DNA from: Mycobacterium alsense | GTDB taxonomy: Bacteria > Actinomycetota > Actinomycetes > Mycobacteriales > Mycobacteriaceae | Direction of reading: 5' to 3' | DNA length: 64,000 nucleotides | Assembly (NCBI RefSeq): GCF_002086635.1 | Contig: NZ_MVHD01000006.1 | Location: forward strand, 103,199-167,198 | Shown here: positions 39,186-47,203 of the stretch, one piece after another | How positions within the stretch are numbered: position 1 is the first letter of the stretch | How the letters are laid out: every line of letters begins with the position of its first letter | Program-made: the position numbers and the translations under genes | Notes under the pieces: model-generated | Databases searched by the model: none | What the model was told of the DNA's origin: nothing | What the model saw: the letters and a program-made list of their open reading frames with translations, nothing else

Positions 39186-40430
39186 GTGGCTGATGAGCAG
39201 GCCCCGACCGCGTGGAAAAACCCGATGGCGTGGTTGCCCCACACGATTGCAGAGACGGCGTTGTCCGGTGGCGGCGGCGAGGACCCACAATTGGCCGAGG
39301 CGTGGGCCCACCTGCAGGAGCGCCTGAACGCAGCCGAGCAACTGGTGGTGTCGACTCCGGTCAACAAGAACCGGATCGACTATGCGTCGGGGATGCGCCA
39401 CCTGATGGTCTTGCTCGCGGCCGGAACCGATGTGGCGCTGCGCGTGGACCCGGATCCGGTACTCGCGGTTACCCGGGCCAAGACGGACGACATCATCACG
39501 TGGGGCCTCGAATGTCCGGACTGCGTGTACATGAATGCCAGCATGCGTGCTGGCGAGACCTATCGGTTATTCGGCAATCGAGGCACTGCCCGCTACGTCG
39601 GCCTGCAGACGATGGACGGGATGGCCGCCGTCACCAATCGTCTCGTCGACGAACTCAAAGTGGACCCCGACGGGAACTTCGAGGCAATCCTCTCGGCCGA
39701 TGAGCACGAAGGGAACTGGCTCAAGCTCGCCGGCGATCATCCCACACTGACGGTGCGGAACTTCCTATACGACTGGGACACCGAGACCCTGGCTTCGCTG
39801 AAGATCGAACGTATCGGCGACCCTGCCGAGCAGAAGGACCGCTCCGTCGACCTGGATGTTTCGGTCTCGCGCCAGCTTTACGCGTTGGGGGAATTCGTCT
39901 ACGACAACCTGAAGTTCTTTCTCGACTTCGGGGCGATGCCCGAAGCCAACGACTTCGTGCCCCCGATGGACATGAGCTCGATGGGCGCGGCGGCCGAGAA
40001 TCGGCCGGTCATAGGGCGATTCGAATTGGATCCCGATGAAGCCTTGATCCTGGAGTTCGAACCTCCGAAGGGTGTCTACTGGAGCCTCTCGTTGGGCAAT
40101 CCGTGGCTGGAGACGATCCACTACGGACTCCACCAGTCCAGCCTCAACGGTCATCAAGCGGTCGTTGATCCCGACGGGATAGCGCGCTTCGTTCTGGCCA
40201 CGCGGGATCCCGGCGTGGCGAATTGGCTTGACACGGCTGGGCACAGCAACGGCGCCATGCTCCTGCGCTGTGTCCGCACCGAGACTGCCCCCGTACCGAG
40301 CACCCGCGTCGTGGCGTTCGGCGAGGTTCTGTCGGCATTGCCGTCTGACACCACCATGACAACCCCCGAGGAACGCGCGCAGGTCATCGAATCGCGCCGC
40401 CGCGCCGTACACGAAAGGTTCTATCGATGA
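39186..40430 (+). CDS. DUF1214 domain protein
   Basis: The 414-residue soluble protein has the C-terminal DUF1214 region, with VYWSLSLGNPWLETIHYGL, PDGIARFVLATRDPGVANWLDT and a final basic helix. The family is common in mycobacteria beside lipid and xenobiotic catabolic genes, and its biochemical role is unclear to me. The GTG start has GGAGG sites immediately upstream. Its stop overlaps the sulfotransferase ATG, making it the first gene of a four-gene unit. Codon use appears less GC-biased by eye than in the core genes. Confidence 0.8.
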   Translation: MADEQAPTAWKNPMAWLPHTIAETALSGGGGEDPQLAEAWAHLQERLNAAEQLVVSTPVNKNRIDYASGMRHLMVLLAAGTDVALRVDPDPVLAVTRAKTDDIITWGLECPDCVYMNASMRAGETYRLFGNRGTARYVGLQTMDGMAAVTNRLVDELKVDPDGNFEAILSADEHEGNWLKLAGDHPTLTVRNFLYDWDTETLASLKIERIGDPAEQKDRSVDLDVSVSRQLYALGEFVYDNLKFFLDFGAMPEANDFVPPMDMSSMGAAAENRPVIGRFELDPDEALILEFEPPKGVYWSLSLGNPWLETIHYGLHQSSLNGHQAVVDPDGIARFVLATRDPGVANWLDTAGHSNGAMLLRCVRTETAPVPSTRVVAFGEVLSALPSDTTMTTPEERAQVIESRRRAVHERFYR

Positions 40431-41572
40431 GCTTCTCCGCAGACGAACTGGAAGAGGGGGCCCGCAACGCTACCGGCCTCGAAGATTTCGGCACGTCCTA
40501 CTACCGTCAGGGCCTCGAGCGGACCATCGACAGTTTGAACAGCGAGGCCCAGCTCAACGACATGGGCCGAGTGATCCAGCACGCGACCATCAGCAACGCG
40601 CTCATTCAGCGGTTGAAGATCGTGGACACCTACAAGCAGCATCCGGAGATCGGCGACGAGGTGGTCGAGGGTCCCGTGGTGATACTCGGCCTACCCCGTA
40701 CCGGCACGACGGCTCTGGGGCAATTGGTGGCAAATGATCCGCAGTTCCGGTCGCTACGGACCTGGGAGTCGCAAGCGCCCACGCCCCCGCCCGAGGCCGC
40801 CACCCAGCACACCGATCCGCGGATCGCGCAGGCCGCCGAGGGCATCACGATGATCGATCAGATGTTCCCGGAATTCAAGTCGATGATGAGTACGGGACCC
40901 GAAGTCGCTACCGAGTGCCAGGATCTGATGGGAATGAGCTTTCGCACCTATCATTTCGACGGCGTAGTCCGCGTCCCCAGCTATATCGACTGGCTGTTGG
41001 AAACGGATATGCGGGAGACCTACGAGTTCCACCAGCAGGTCCTGAAACTTCTCCAGTGGCATTGCAAGCCGAGTCTCTGGCACCTGCGCACACCGGTGCA
41101 CATGTTTGCCCTCGACGCCTTCGTCGAGGTATATCCCAATGCCAAATTCCTATGGAGTCATCGTGATCCAGCGAAGGTGCTGGGTTCGGTGTGCAGTCTC
41201 ATCTCTTACATTCGCAGCTGGAGCAGCGACCGCAAGGATCCGCACGAACTAGGGGCCGAGCAGCTGGCCTGGTGGGCCAAGGGGATCGGGCGGGCGATGG
41301 AATTTCGTAAGAAGTTCGGCGACGACCGCTTCGTCGACGTGTCGTTCGCGGACCTGCAGACCGACTCGGTCAAGACGGTGGCCGACAGCTACGAGCAACT
41401 CGGCCTCACCTTCACAGATGCTGCACGCGCAAAGGTGCAGGCGTGGGCCGACGGGCACAAGCCCGGCCAGCACGGCACTCATTCGTACGAATTGGCGGAT
41501 TATGGATTGACCGAGGGACAGGTGCGCGAGGCGTTCAGCGACTATCTGGCGACCTACGACGCATCGGCCTGA
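40427..41572 (+). CDS. Sulfotransferase family protein
   Basis: The 381-residue protein has the PAPS 5'-phosphosulfate loop GLPRTGTTA at 88-96 and a WSHRDPAKVLGSV segment that matches the 3'-phosphate-binding region. It belongs to the long mycobacterial sulfotransferase-like group. The likely reaction is transfer of sulfate from PAPS to a hydroxyl, but some members of this group have no proven activity. The ATG overlaps the DUF1214 stop by 4 bp, and the next gene starts within its stop codon. Confidence 0.82.
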   Translation: MSFSADELEEGARNATGLEDFGTSYYRQGLERTIDSLNSEAQLNDMGRVIQHATISNALIQRLKIVDTYKQHPEIGDEVVEGPVVILGLPRTGTTALGQLVANDPQFRSLRTWESQAPTPPPEAATQHTDPRIAQAAEGITMIDQMFPEFKSMMSTGPEVATECQDLMGMSFRTYHFDGVVRVPSYIDWLLETDMRETYEFHQQVLKLLQWHCKPSLWHLRTPVHMFALDAFVEVYPNAKFLWSHRDPAKVLGSVCSLISYIRSWSSDRKDPHELGAEQLAWWAKGIGRAMEFRKKFGDDRFVDVSFADLQTDSVKTVADSYEQLGLTFTDAARAKVQAWADGHKPGQHGTHSYELADYGLTEGQVREAFSDYLATYDASA

Positions 41573-42261
41573 TGGAACCCGGCATCTCGGGCGGACGAAA
41601 GAAACTCGCGCCCGATCCGCGGATCCGGACCGCTATTCTCTCCGCCGCCACCGAGATTGTGCGCGAGAACGGCGTAAGCGCACTCAACATCGCCGGCGTG
41701 CTCAACCGGTCGCAGCTGGGCACCAGGGCCTTCTATCGGCACTTCGACTCCAAGGACCAACTCGTGTCTGCGCTATTCCTTGAGATGGCGGGTGCCGAAA
41801 TGCAACGGCTCGAGTCGCTTATGGCCTCCGCACCTGATGCCGTTCGCGCCGTAGCCGCCTGGATCGACGGCCGTCTCGACCTGGCCTTCAACGTCGAGAT
41901 CCGGTCGGACCTGCGCCAGCTGTCGCTGGAAGCCCAGTCGCAGATGTTCGCTGCACCGGAGCTGGTCGGCCCGGCATATCGGGAGATTCTGCGCCCGCTC
42001 ATCGACCAGCTCGAACGCGGACGAGACGCGCGGCTATTCCGCGACATCGATCCCGAGGTCGAGGCACTTTCGATCCAGGGCGTCGTGTGGTCCAACGTCG
42101 AACGCCATTGGGCCACAGCAACTTGCGACCTCAAGAATACTCGGCAGCGCGTACAGCGATTCTGTCTTGGCGGCCTCGGTGTAGCTCCCAAGACCATCCA
42201 CGCGGTTCTCAGTGAACCGCGATCGAAACAAAAACCGTTGAAGCGCAACGCATCCAAATAG
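41572..42261 (+). CDS. TetR-family regulator
   Basis: The 229-residue protein has an N-terminal TetR helix-turn-helix (about residues 20-65, NIAGVLNRSQLGTRAFYRHF) and a helical effector domain. It is the third gene of the operon and shares a TGATG junction with the sulfotransferase. It probably regulates its own operon through the palindromes at 39127-39153. The ligand is unknown. Confidence 0.85.
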   Translation: MEPGISGGRKKLAPDPRIRTAILSAATEIVRENGVSALNIAGVLNRSQLGTRAFYRHFDSKDQLVSALFLEMAGAEMQRLESLMASAPDAVRAVAAWIDGRLDLAFNVEIRSDLRQLSLEAQSQMFAAPELVGPAYREILRPLIDQLERGRDARLFRDIDPEVEALSIQGVVWSNVERHWATATCDLKNTRQRVQRFCLGGLGVAPKTIHAVLSEPRSKQKPLKRNASK

Positions 42262-42284
42262 GCACATTCAAGGAGAGGGAGAGC

Positions 42285-43088
42285 ATGGACTTAGGTCTAG
42301 CGGGTTCGGCCGCGGTGGTCACCGGCGGCAGCAAGGGCATGGGTTTGGCGATCGCCGAGACGCTGGCCGCCGAAGGGGCGAAAGTCGCGGTGATGGCCCG
42401 CGGTCGGGACGCCCTTGATGCCGCCACGAAATCACTCATGGCTGCGGGTGCCCCCGATGCCGTGGGCATCAGTGTCGACATGTCGAACGGTGACTCCATC
42501 GCAGCGGGATTCCAAGAGGTACAGGAACGATGGGGCGCGCTCAACAGCTTGGTCCACACCATCGGACCGGGCGACGGGTATTTCGAGGAGATGGACGACG
42601 CCGAGTGGGACGCTGCGTTCGCGTTGGGCACCATGTCCGGAGTGCGTTCGATCCGCGCTGCGCTGCCCATGCTGCGGGCAGCGGACTGGGCACGCGTCGT
42701 CACCCTTTCGGCGCACTCGATCCAGCGGCAGAATCCGCGGATCGTCGCCTACACCGCGTCGAAAGCGGCATTGAGCAGCGTGACCAAGAACCTATCGAAA
42801 AGCCTTGCCAAGGACGGCATTCTGGTCAACTGCGTCTGCCCTGGCACCATAGTCACGGCCAGCTTCACCGAGAACCTCAAGGACATCCTGGCAGCGGACG
42901 GCCTGGACGCGACGAACCCCGTCGACGTGATGACGTGGATCGACGACAACTTTCACCAGCCGTGCGACCTGGGTCGGGCGGGTCTGCCGGAGGAAATCGC
43001 GTCCATCACGACTTACCTGGCCTCTCGACGGAACGGCTATGTCACCGGGGCGACGGTCAACGTAGACGGCGGTTCGGACTTCGTCTGA
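42285..43088 (+). CDS. Short-chain dehydrogenase/reductase
   Basis: The 267-residue SDR has the cofactor motif TGGSKGMG (13-20), an active site with YTASK (Y156, K160) and serines near 142-145, and a C-terminal VTGATVNVDGGSDF. The usual NNAG motif is replaced by HTIGPGDG. The Lys after GGS and the downstream residues would suit NADP, but that is a weak guess. AAGGAGAGGGAG precedes the ATG. It is the last intact gene of the operon, and the amidohydrolase remnant follows directly. Confidence 0.85.
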   Translation: MDLGLAGSAAVVTGGSKGMGLAIAETLAAEGAKVAVMARGRDALDAATKSLMAAGAPDAVGISVDMSNGDSIAAGFQEVQERWGALNSLVHTIGPGDGYFEEMDDAEWDAAFALGTMSGVRSIRAALPMLRAADWARVVTLSAHSIQRQNPRIVAYTASKAALSSVTKNLSKSLAKDGILVNCVCPGTIVTASFTENLKDILAADGLDATNPVDVMTWIDDNFHQPCDLGRAGLPEEIASITTYLASRRNGYVTGATVNVDGGSDFV

Positions 43089-43093
43089 CTTGA

Positions 43094-43518
43094 CCGCCGA
43101 GTCGACTTCGGTGGGGGGAGACCCTCGAACTCGACCGACGGGCGCAGGCCGACGGGCACCCCGATGCGATCATCGGCGGCCTGCCCCCGGCCGAATCTGT
43201 TGCCGGGGCTGTGGCATTCCTTGACGAGCAGTCGACAGCGTCCCGGTTTCGCGGCGTTCGACCCAAGGGCGCCTTCGCGGGTCCGCTGCCATGCCGCTGG
43301 GATCGATGGCGGTCGATGCGCTGGCTCCCTGGCTTGAGCACGCCATCGACGCTTTCGGCGTCGACCGCTGCCTGTTCGCGAGCAACTTCCCGGTTGATGC
43401 GATGCACGGTTCCTTCGATGAGCTTTACTCCTCCTACTCGGCGATCACCGCCGGCCTCGGCGCCGGCGCCCGGGACAAGCTCTTTGCCGCCAACGCGGAG
43501 CGCATCTACCGCTACTGA
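43094..43518 (+). pseudogene. Amidohydrolase (Amidohydro_2-like) remnant
   Basis: Two pieces of one metal-dependent hydrolase can be read. The first (about 43112-43287) gives AQADGHPDAIIGGLPPAES and then FLDEQSTASRFRGVRPKGAF. The second, in a different frame (43291-43518), gives MAVDALAPWLEHAIDAFGVD, CLFASNFPVDAMHG and an IYRY end. The catalytic middle between GPLP and the AMPLGSM region is absent, and so is the N-terminal metal-binding HxH. This looks like an in-place deletion of the operon's last gene. Confidence 0.75.
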
Positions 43519-43602
43519 GGCGGCGCGGGGCCACGACCGCCATTCTCGCCATCCTGTGCGGCAGCGTGACCACAATCACGCAGCGCAACGGGCGCGCCTT
43601 CG

Positions 43603-43655
43603 GTGTAGTCAGTTGACTACACAACATTGCCGTGATGTAGTCAACTGACTACATC
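43603..43655. promoter_or_regulatory. Twin perfect palindromic operators
   Basis: TGTAGTCA-GT-TGACTACA (43604-43621) and TGTAGTCA-AC-TGACTACA (43636-43653) are exact reverse complements of each other. Their start-to-start distance is 32 bp, about three helical turns. They lie 20 bases before the small gene at 43674 and probably bind two dimers of a regulator. Confidence 0.8.
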
Positions 43656-43673
43656 ACCCAAGGAGGACGACCC

Positions 43674-44012
43674 ATGACCACAGCGCGCGCTCGGGATCGC
43701 GGAAACGATCTGGCCATGAAACTCGACCTTGCGGCACCCATCGGGGCAACCTGGGTCGACAGATGGGAAAGCACCGGCACAACGTTCAGGGTGTTCGACG
43801 GCCAGGAGTGGAAAATCAAGCCGGTAGCCGACCACGGGGGACGCGATCCTATCGGCGATATCGTGGTGTCCATTATCGGGCGGCAGTACGCGGATGGGCA
43901 CGCTGAGCGCGAGATCATCATCGAAGGCGCCGATGCCTCGGTCATCACCCCGACCGAGGCGCGGAAGCTGGGGAGCGCGTTGATCGCCGCCGCAGAAGCA
44001 GCTGACGGGTGA
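43674..44012 (+). CDS. Small hypothetical protein under palindromic control
   Basis: The 112-residue protein begins MTTARARDRGNDLAMKLDL and ends with a TPTEARKLGSALIAAAEAAD helix. This tail occurs in many small mycobacterial accessory proteins, although I cannot name the family. The start is supported by AAGGAGG. It has no helix-turn-helix or membrane segment. The strong operator pair upstream suggests tightly controlled expression, perhaps by a regulator encoded elsewhere. Confidence 0.65.
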   Translation: MTTARARDRGNDLAMKLDLAAPIGATWVDRWESTGTTFRVFDGQEWKIKPVADHGGRDPIGDIVVSIIGRQYADGHAEREIIIEGADASVITPTEARKLGSALIAAAEAADG

Positions 44013-44109
44013 TCTGCGCGCCCGCTTGGCTTCAGCGGGACTGCGCGACATCGAGATCGTCGACTCCGAGCTGCCTGGCATCGCGACCAGCCGCAAATGA
44101 TGCCTGCAG

Positions 44110-44183
44110 TGCCCCCGGCACGACTCGAACGTGCGACCTAGGGATTAGAAGGCCCTTGCTCTATCCACCTGAGCTACGGAGGC
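44110..44183 (-). tRNA. tRNA-Arg (TCT)
   Basis: On the minus strand the acceptor arm GCCTCCG pairs with CGGGGGC (one G-U pair). The D arm is TAGCTCAGGTGGATAGAGCA, the anticodon loop CTTCTAA gives TCT, and the T arm has CGTTCGAGTCG. The discriminator base is A and CCA is not encoded. Its 3' end faces the accessory block, the side where integrating elements usually insert. Confidence 0.96.
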
Positions 44184-44368
44184 AATGTGCAGGTCAGTCT
44201 ATCGAACGGCACTCACAGAAAGACTCGCCGGGCGCGACGCGCCCGAAAAGCCTTCCCGCGCCGCGCTTATCGGTTATCGTGTGGGCCTCGACACACGTAC
44301 GACATCGGTTGGTAAACAACCGTTAACCGCAACGACGCGTGTGCCTGACGTCGAGGGGTGGCGTTGCC

Positions 44369-45616
44369 ATGAGCGTGGCCTTGAACCTGACTTCACGGTG
44401 CTCGCAGGCCGGCGCCCACGCGCTGCGGCTGGCCGCCGATGCCCGAGACACCTACCGGGCCGGCGCGTTGTTGTTGCGCGGCTCACCGTCCGCGGTCGGC
44501 TGGGTGGCCGGCTGGCTCACCACCGAATTCCCCCCGCATGTGCTGACCGGGCACGCGTTGTCCCGTGTGTCGCCGCCCGCGATCGGCCGCGTCGGCACCT
44601 CGTGGGCCGCACAGAAGGCCGACCAGGCCCTCACGGCCGCACTCGAGGAGTGCTTCGGCGCCGACTTCCGGGACCAGGTGCGCCACCCCACCTGCGCCGA
44701 GACCCCCTGCGCCCCGCGCGGCGGGCTACTGCGCAGGCAAGGGCCGCACCGCCGCTACGCCGCGCAGACCTCGGACATCCCCTACGGCCCCGGGGGCAGC
44801 GCACACCTGCTGGACGTCTGGCGGCGCCACGACCTGACGCCCGGGCGCCGTGCGCCGGTCCTCATCCAGGTGCCCGGGGGAGCGTGGGCCGTCGGCGACA
44901 AACGCGTGCAGGCCTACACGCTGATGAGCCGGATGGCCGAACTCGGCTGGATCTGCGTGTCGATCAACTACAGCAAGAGCCCGCGCTGCACCTTCCCGAC
45001 CCACCTCATCGACGTCAAACGGGCCATCGCGTGGGTCCGCGAGAACATCGCCGACTACGGCGGCGACCCCGACTTCGTGGCGATCACCGGCGGGTCGGCC
45101 GGCGGGCACCTGGCTTCGCTGGCCGCGCTCACCCCCAACGACCCGGCGCTCCAGCCCGGCTTCGAGGACGCCGACACCAGCGTCCAGGCCGTCGCGCCGT
45201 ACTACGGCGTCTACGACTTCACCGACTTCGAGAACATGCACGAGCTGATGCTGCCGTTCCTCGAGCAGTTCGTTCTCAAGAGCCGCTACACCGACGACCC
45301 CGAGCGGTTCAGGGCGGCCTCACCCATCGCCTACACGCACGGCGAGGCGCCGCCGTTCTTCGTGCTGCACGGCGAGAAGGACGAGCTGGTGCCCAGCGGC
45401 CAGGCAAGGGCCTTCTGCGCGGCGCTCAAGGAGGCCGGGGCCGCCACGGTGGCCTACGCCGAACTCGCCAACGCCCACCACGCATTCGACATCACCCCGA
45501 CGGTCCGGTCGCGGTTGGCCGCCGACGCCGTCGCCGATTTCCTGGGCGTCGTCTACGGGCGCCGCGCCGGCTCCCTGACGGATTCGCTGCCCCTGTCGGC
45601 GACTCCGGCCAGCTGA
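44369..45616 (+). CDS. lipQ: Carboxylesterase LipQ
   Basis: The 415-residue alpha/beta hydrolase of the hormone-sensitive-lipase-like mycobacterial Lip group has the oxyanion stretch VPGGAWAVG and the nucleophile elbow GGSAGG with S243. The later HGEKDELV supplies the acid and AHHAFD the histidine. It hydrolyses carboxylic esters of uncertain nature. The ATG at 44369 is internal to a longer open frame. The extra 10 codons from 44339 have no ribosome site. Synteny with Rv2485c supports the name. Confidence 0.88.
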   Translation: MSVALNLTSRCSQAGAHALRLAADARDTYRAGALLLRGSPSAVGWVAGWLTTEFPPHVLTGHALSRVSPPAIGRVGTSWAAQKADQALTAALEECFGADFRDQVRHPTCAETPCAPRGGLLRRQGPHRRYAAQTSDIPYGPGGSAHLLDVWRRHDLTPGRRAPVLIQVPGGAWAVGDKRVQAYTLMSRMAELGWICVSINYSKSPRCTFPTHLIDVKRAIAWVRENIADYGGDPDFVAITGGSAGGHLASLAALTPNDPALQPGFEDADTSVQAVAPYYGVYDFTDFENMHELMLPFLEQFVLKSRYTDDPERFRAASPIAYTHGEAPPFFVLHGEKDELVPSGQARAFCAALKEAGAATVAYAELANAHHAFDITPTVRSRLAADAVADFLGVVYGRRAGSLTDSLPLSATPAS

Positions 45617-45733
45617 CCGTCGCCTTTCACCAGCGCGGGAACCCGACTAGCGTTGGGTGGGCAATCAGTTTCGCGGGTCCGGAGCAGGAGGCTTGGTCGG
45701 CGGTGACAACGTTGGCGCGTCGAGTTCATCATC

Positions 45734-47203
45734 ATGGCTGAGTCGATCGAGGCCGTTAAATTGTCCGACGAGCTTGGACCGGTCGACTACCTGATGCACC
45801 GGGGCGAGGCGAATCCCCGGACCCGGTCGGGGATCATGGCGCTGGAGCTCCTCGACTCGACGCCGGACTGGGAGCGCTTCCGCACCCGATTCGAAAACGC
45901 GTCCCGGCGGGTGTTGCGGCTGCGGCAGAAGGTGGTCGTGCCGACGTTGCCGACGGCGGCGCCGCGCTGGGTGGTCGACCCCGACTTCAACCTGGATTTC
46001 CACGTGCGCCGGGTGCGCGTCTCCGGCTCCGGCACGCTGCGCGAGGTGTTCGACCTCGCCGAGGTGATCCTGCAGTCGCCGATGGACATCTCGCGCCCGC
46101 TGTGGACGGCCACCCTGGTCGAGGGCCTGGCCGACGGCAGGGCCGCGACGCTGTTGCATGTCAGCCACGCGGTCACCGACGGCGTCGGCGGCGTCGCGAT
46201 GTTCGCCGAGATCTACGATCTCGAACGCGATCCGCCGCCGAGGCCGACGCCGCCGCAACCCATTCCGCAGGACCTGAGCCCCAACGACCTGATGCGACAG
46301 GGCATCAACCGCCTGCCGCTCGCCATCGTCAGCGGCGTCGTGGGCGCGGTATCCGGGGCGGTGTCCGCTGCCGGGCGAGCGGTGCTCGACCCCGTGTCGA
46401 CGGTGGGGGGAGCGGTCGGCTACGCGATGTCCGGCATGCGGGTGATGAACCGCGCCGCCGAGCCGTCGCCGCTGCTGCGCCGGCGCAGCCTTGCCACCCG
46501 CACCGAAGCGATCGACATCCCGCTCGCCGACCTGCACCGGGCCGCCAAGGCCGGCGGCGGATCGATCAACGACGCCTACCTGGCTGGCCTGTCGGGCGCG
46601 TTGCGCCGCTACCACGAGGCCTTCGGCGTGCCGATCAGCACGCTGCCGATGGCGGTGCCGGTCAACCTGCGCGCCGACGCCGACACCGCCGGCGGCAACC
46701 GGTTCACCGGCGTCAACCTGGCGGCACCGCTGGGCACCGCCGACCCCGTCGCCCGGATGAGGAAGATCCGCGCCCAGATGACGCAGCGGCGCGACGAGCC
46801 CGCGATGAACATCGTCGGCTCGATCGCCCCGGTGCTTTCAGTGCTGCCCACACCGATCCTCGAAGGGCTCACCGGCTCGGTGATCGGCTCCGACGTGCAG
46901 GCCAGCAACGTCCCGGTCTATCCCGGCGACACCTACATCGCCGGGGCAAAAGTGTTGCGGCAGTACGGGATCGGTCCGCTGCCCGGCGTCGCGATGATGG
47001 TGGTGCTGATTTCCCGCGGCGGATGGTGCACGATCACCGTGCGCTACGACCGGGCCTCGGTGCGCAACGAGCCGCTGTTCGCGCAGTGCCTGCTGGAGGG
47101 TTTCGACGAGATCCTGGCCCTGGCCGGCGACCCGGCGCCGCGCGCGGTGCCCGCCTCGTTCGTCGAACCGGCCGTCTCGTCGCGATCGGCGTCGGGGTCA
47201 TGA
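45734..47203 (+). CDS. WS/DGAT-like acyltransferase (Rv2484c-like)
   Basis: The 489-residue wax ester synthase/diacylglycerol acyltransferase-family protein uses acyl-CoA to esterify an alcohol or diacylglycerol. The condensation motif HHxxxDG appears as SHAVTDG (H145, D149), so the second His and the Asp are kept and the first His is Ser. The C-terminal half (NVPVYPGDTYIAGAKVLRQY) is typical. Its stop overlaps plsC, giving a WS/DGAT-plsC-plsB2 lipid operon. Confidence 0.9.
   Translation: MAESIEAVKLSDELGPVDYLMHRGEANPRTRSGIMALELLDSTPDWERFRTRFENASRRVLRLRQKVVVPTLPTAAPRWVVDPDFNLDFHVRRVRVSGSGTLREVFDLAEVILQSPMDISRPLWTATLVEGLADGRAATLLHVSHAVTDGVGGVAMFAEIYDLERDPPPRPTPPQPIPQDLSPNDLMRQGINRLPLAIVSGVVGAVSGAVSAAGRAVLDPVSTVGGAVGYAMSGMRVMNRAAEPSPLLRRRSLATRTEAIDIPLADLHRAAKAGGGSINDAYLAGLSGALRRYHEAFGVPISTLPMAVPVNLRADADTAGGNRFTGVNLAAPLGTADPVARMRKIRAQMTQRRDEPAMNIVGSIAPVLSVLPTPILEGLTGSVIGSDVQASNVPVYPGDTYIAGAKVLRQYGIGPLPGVAMMVVLISRGGWCTITVRYDRASVRNEPLFAQCLLEGFDEILALAGDPAPRAVPASFVEPAVSSRSASGS

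Noticed and set aside
43211..43648. 145-codon frame over the amidohydrolase remnant
   Set aside because: Only its first 25 or so codons match the hydrolase. The rest is out of frame with the real C-terminal piece.
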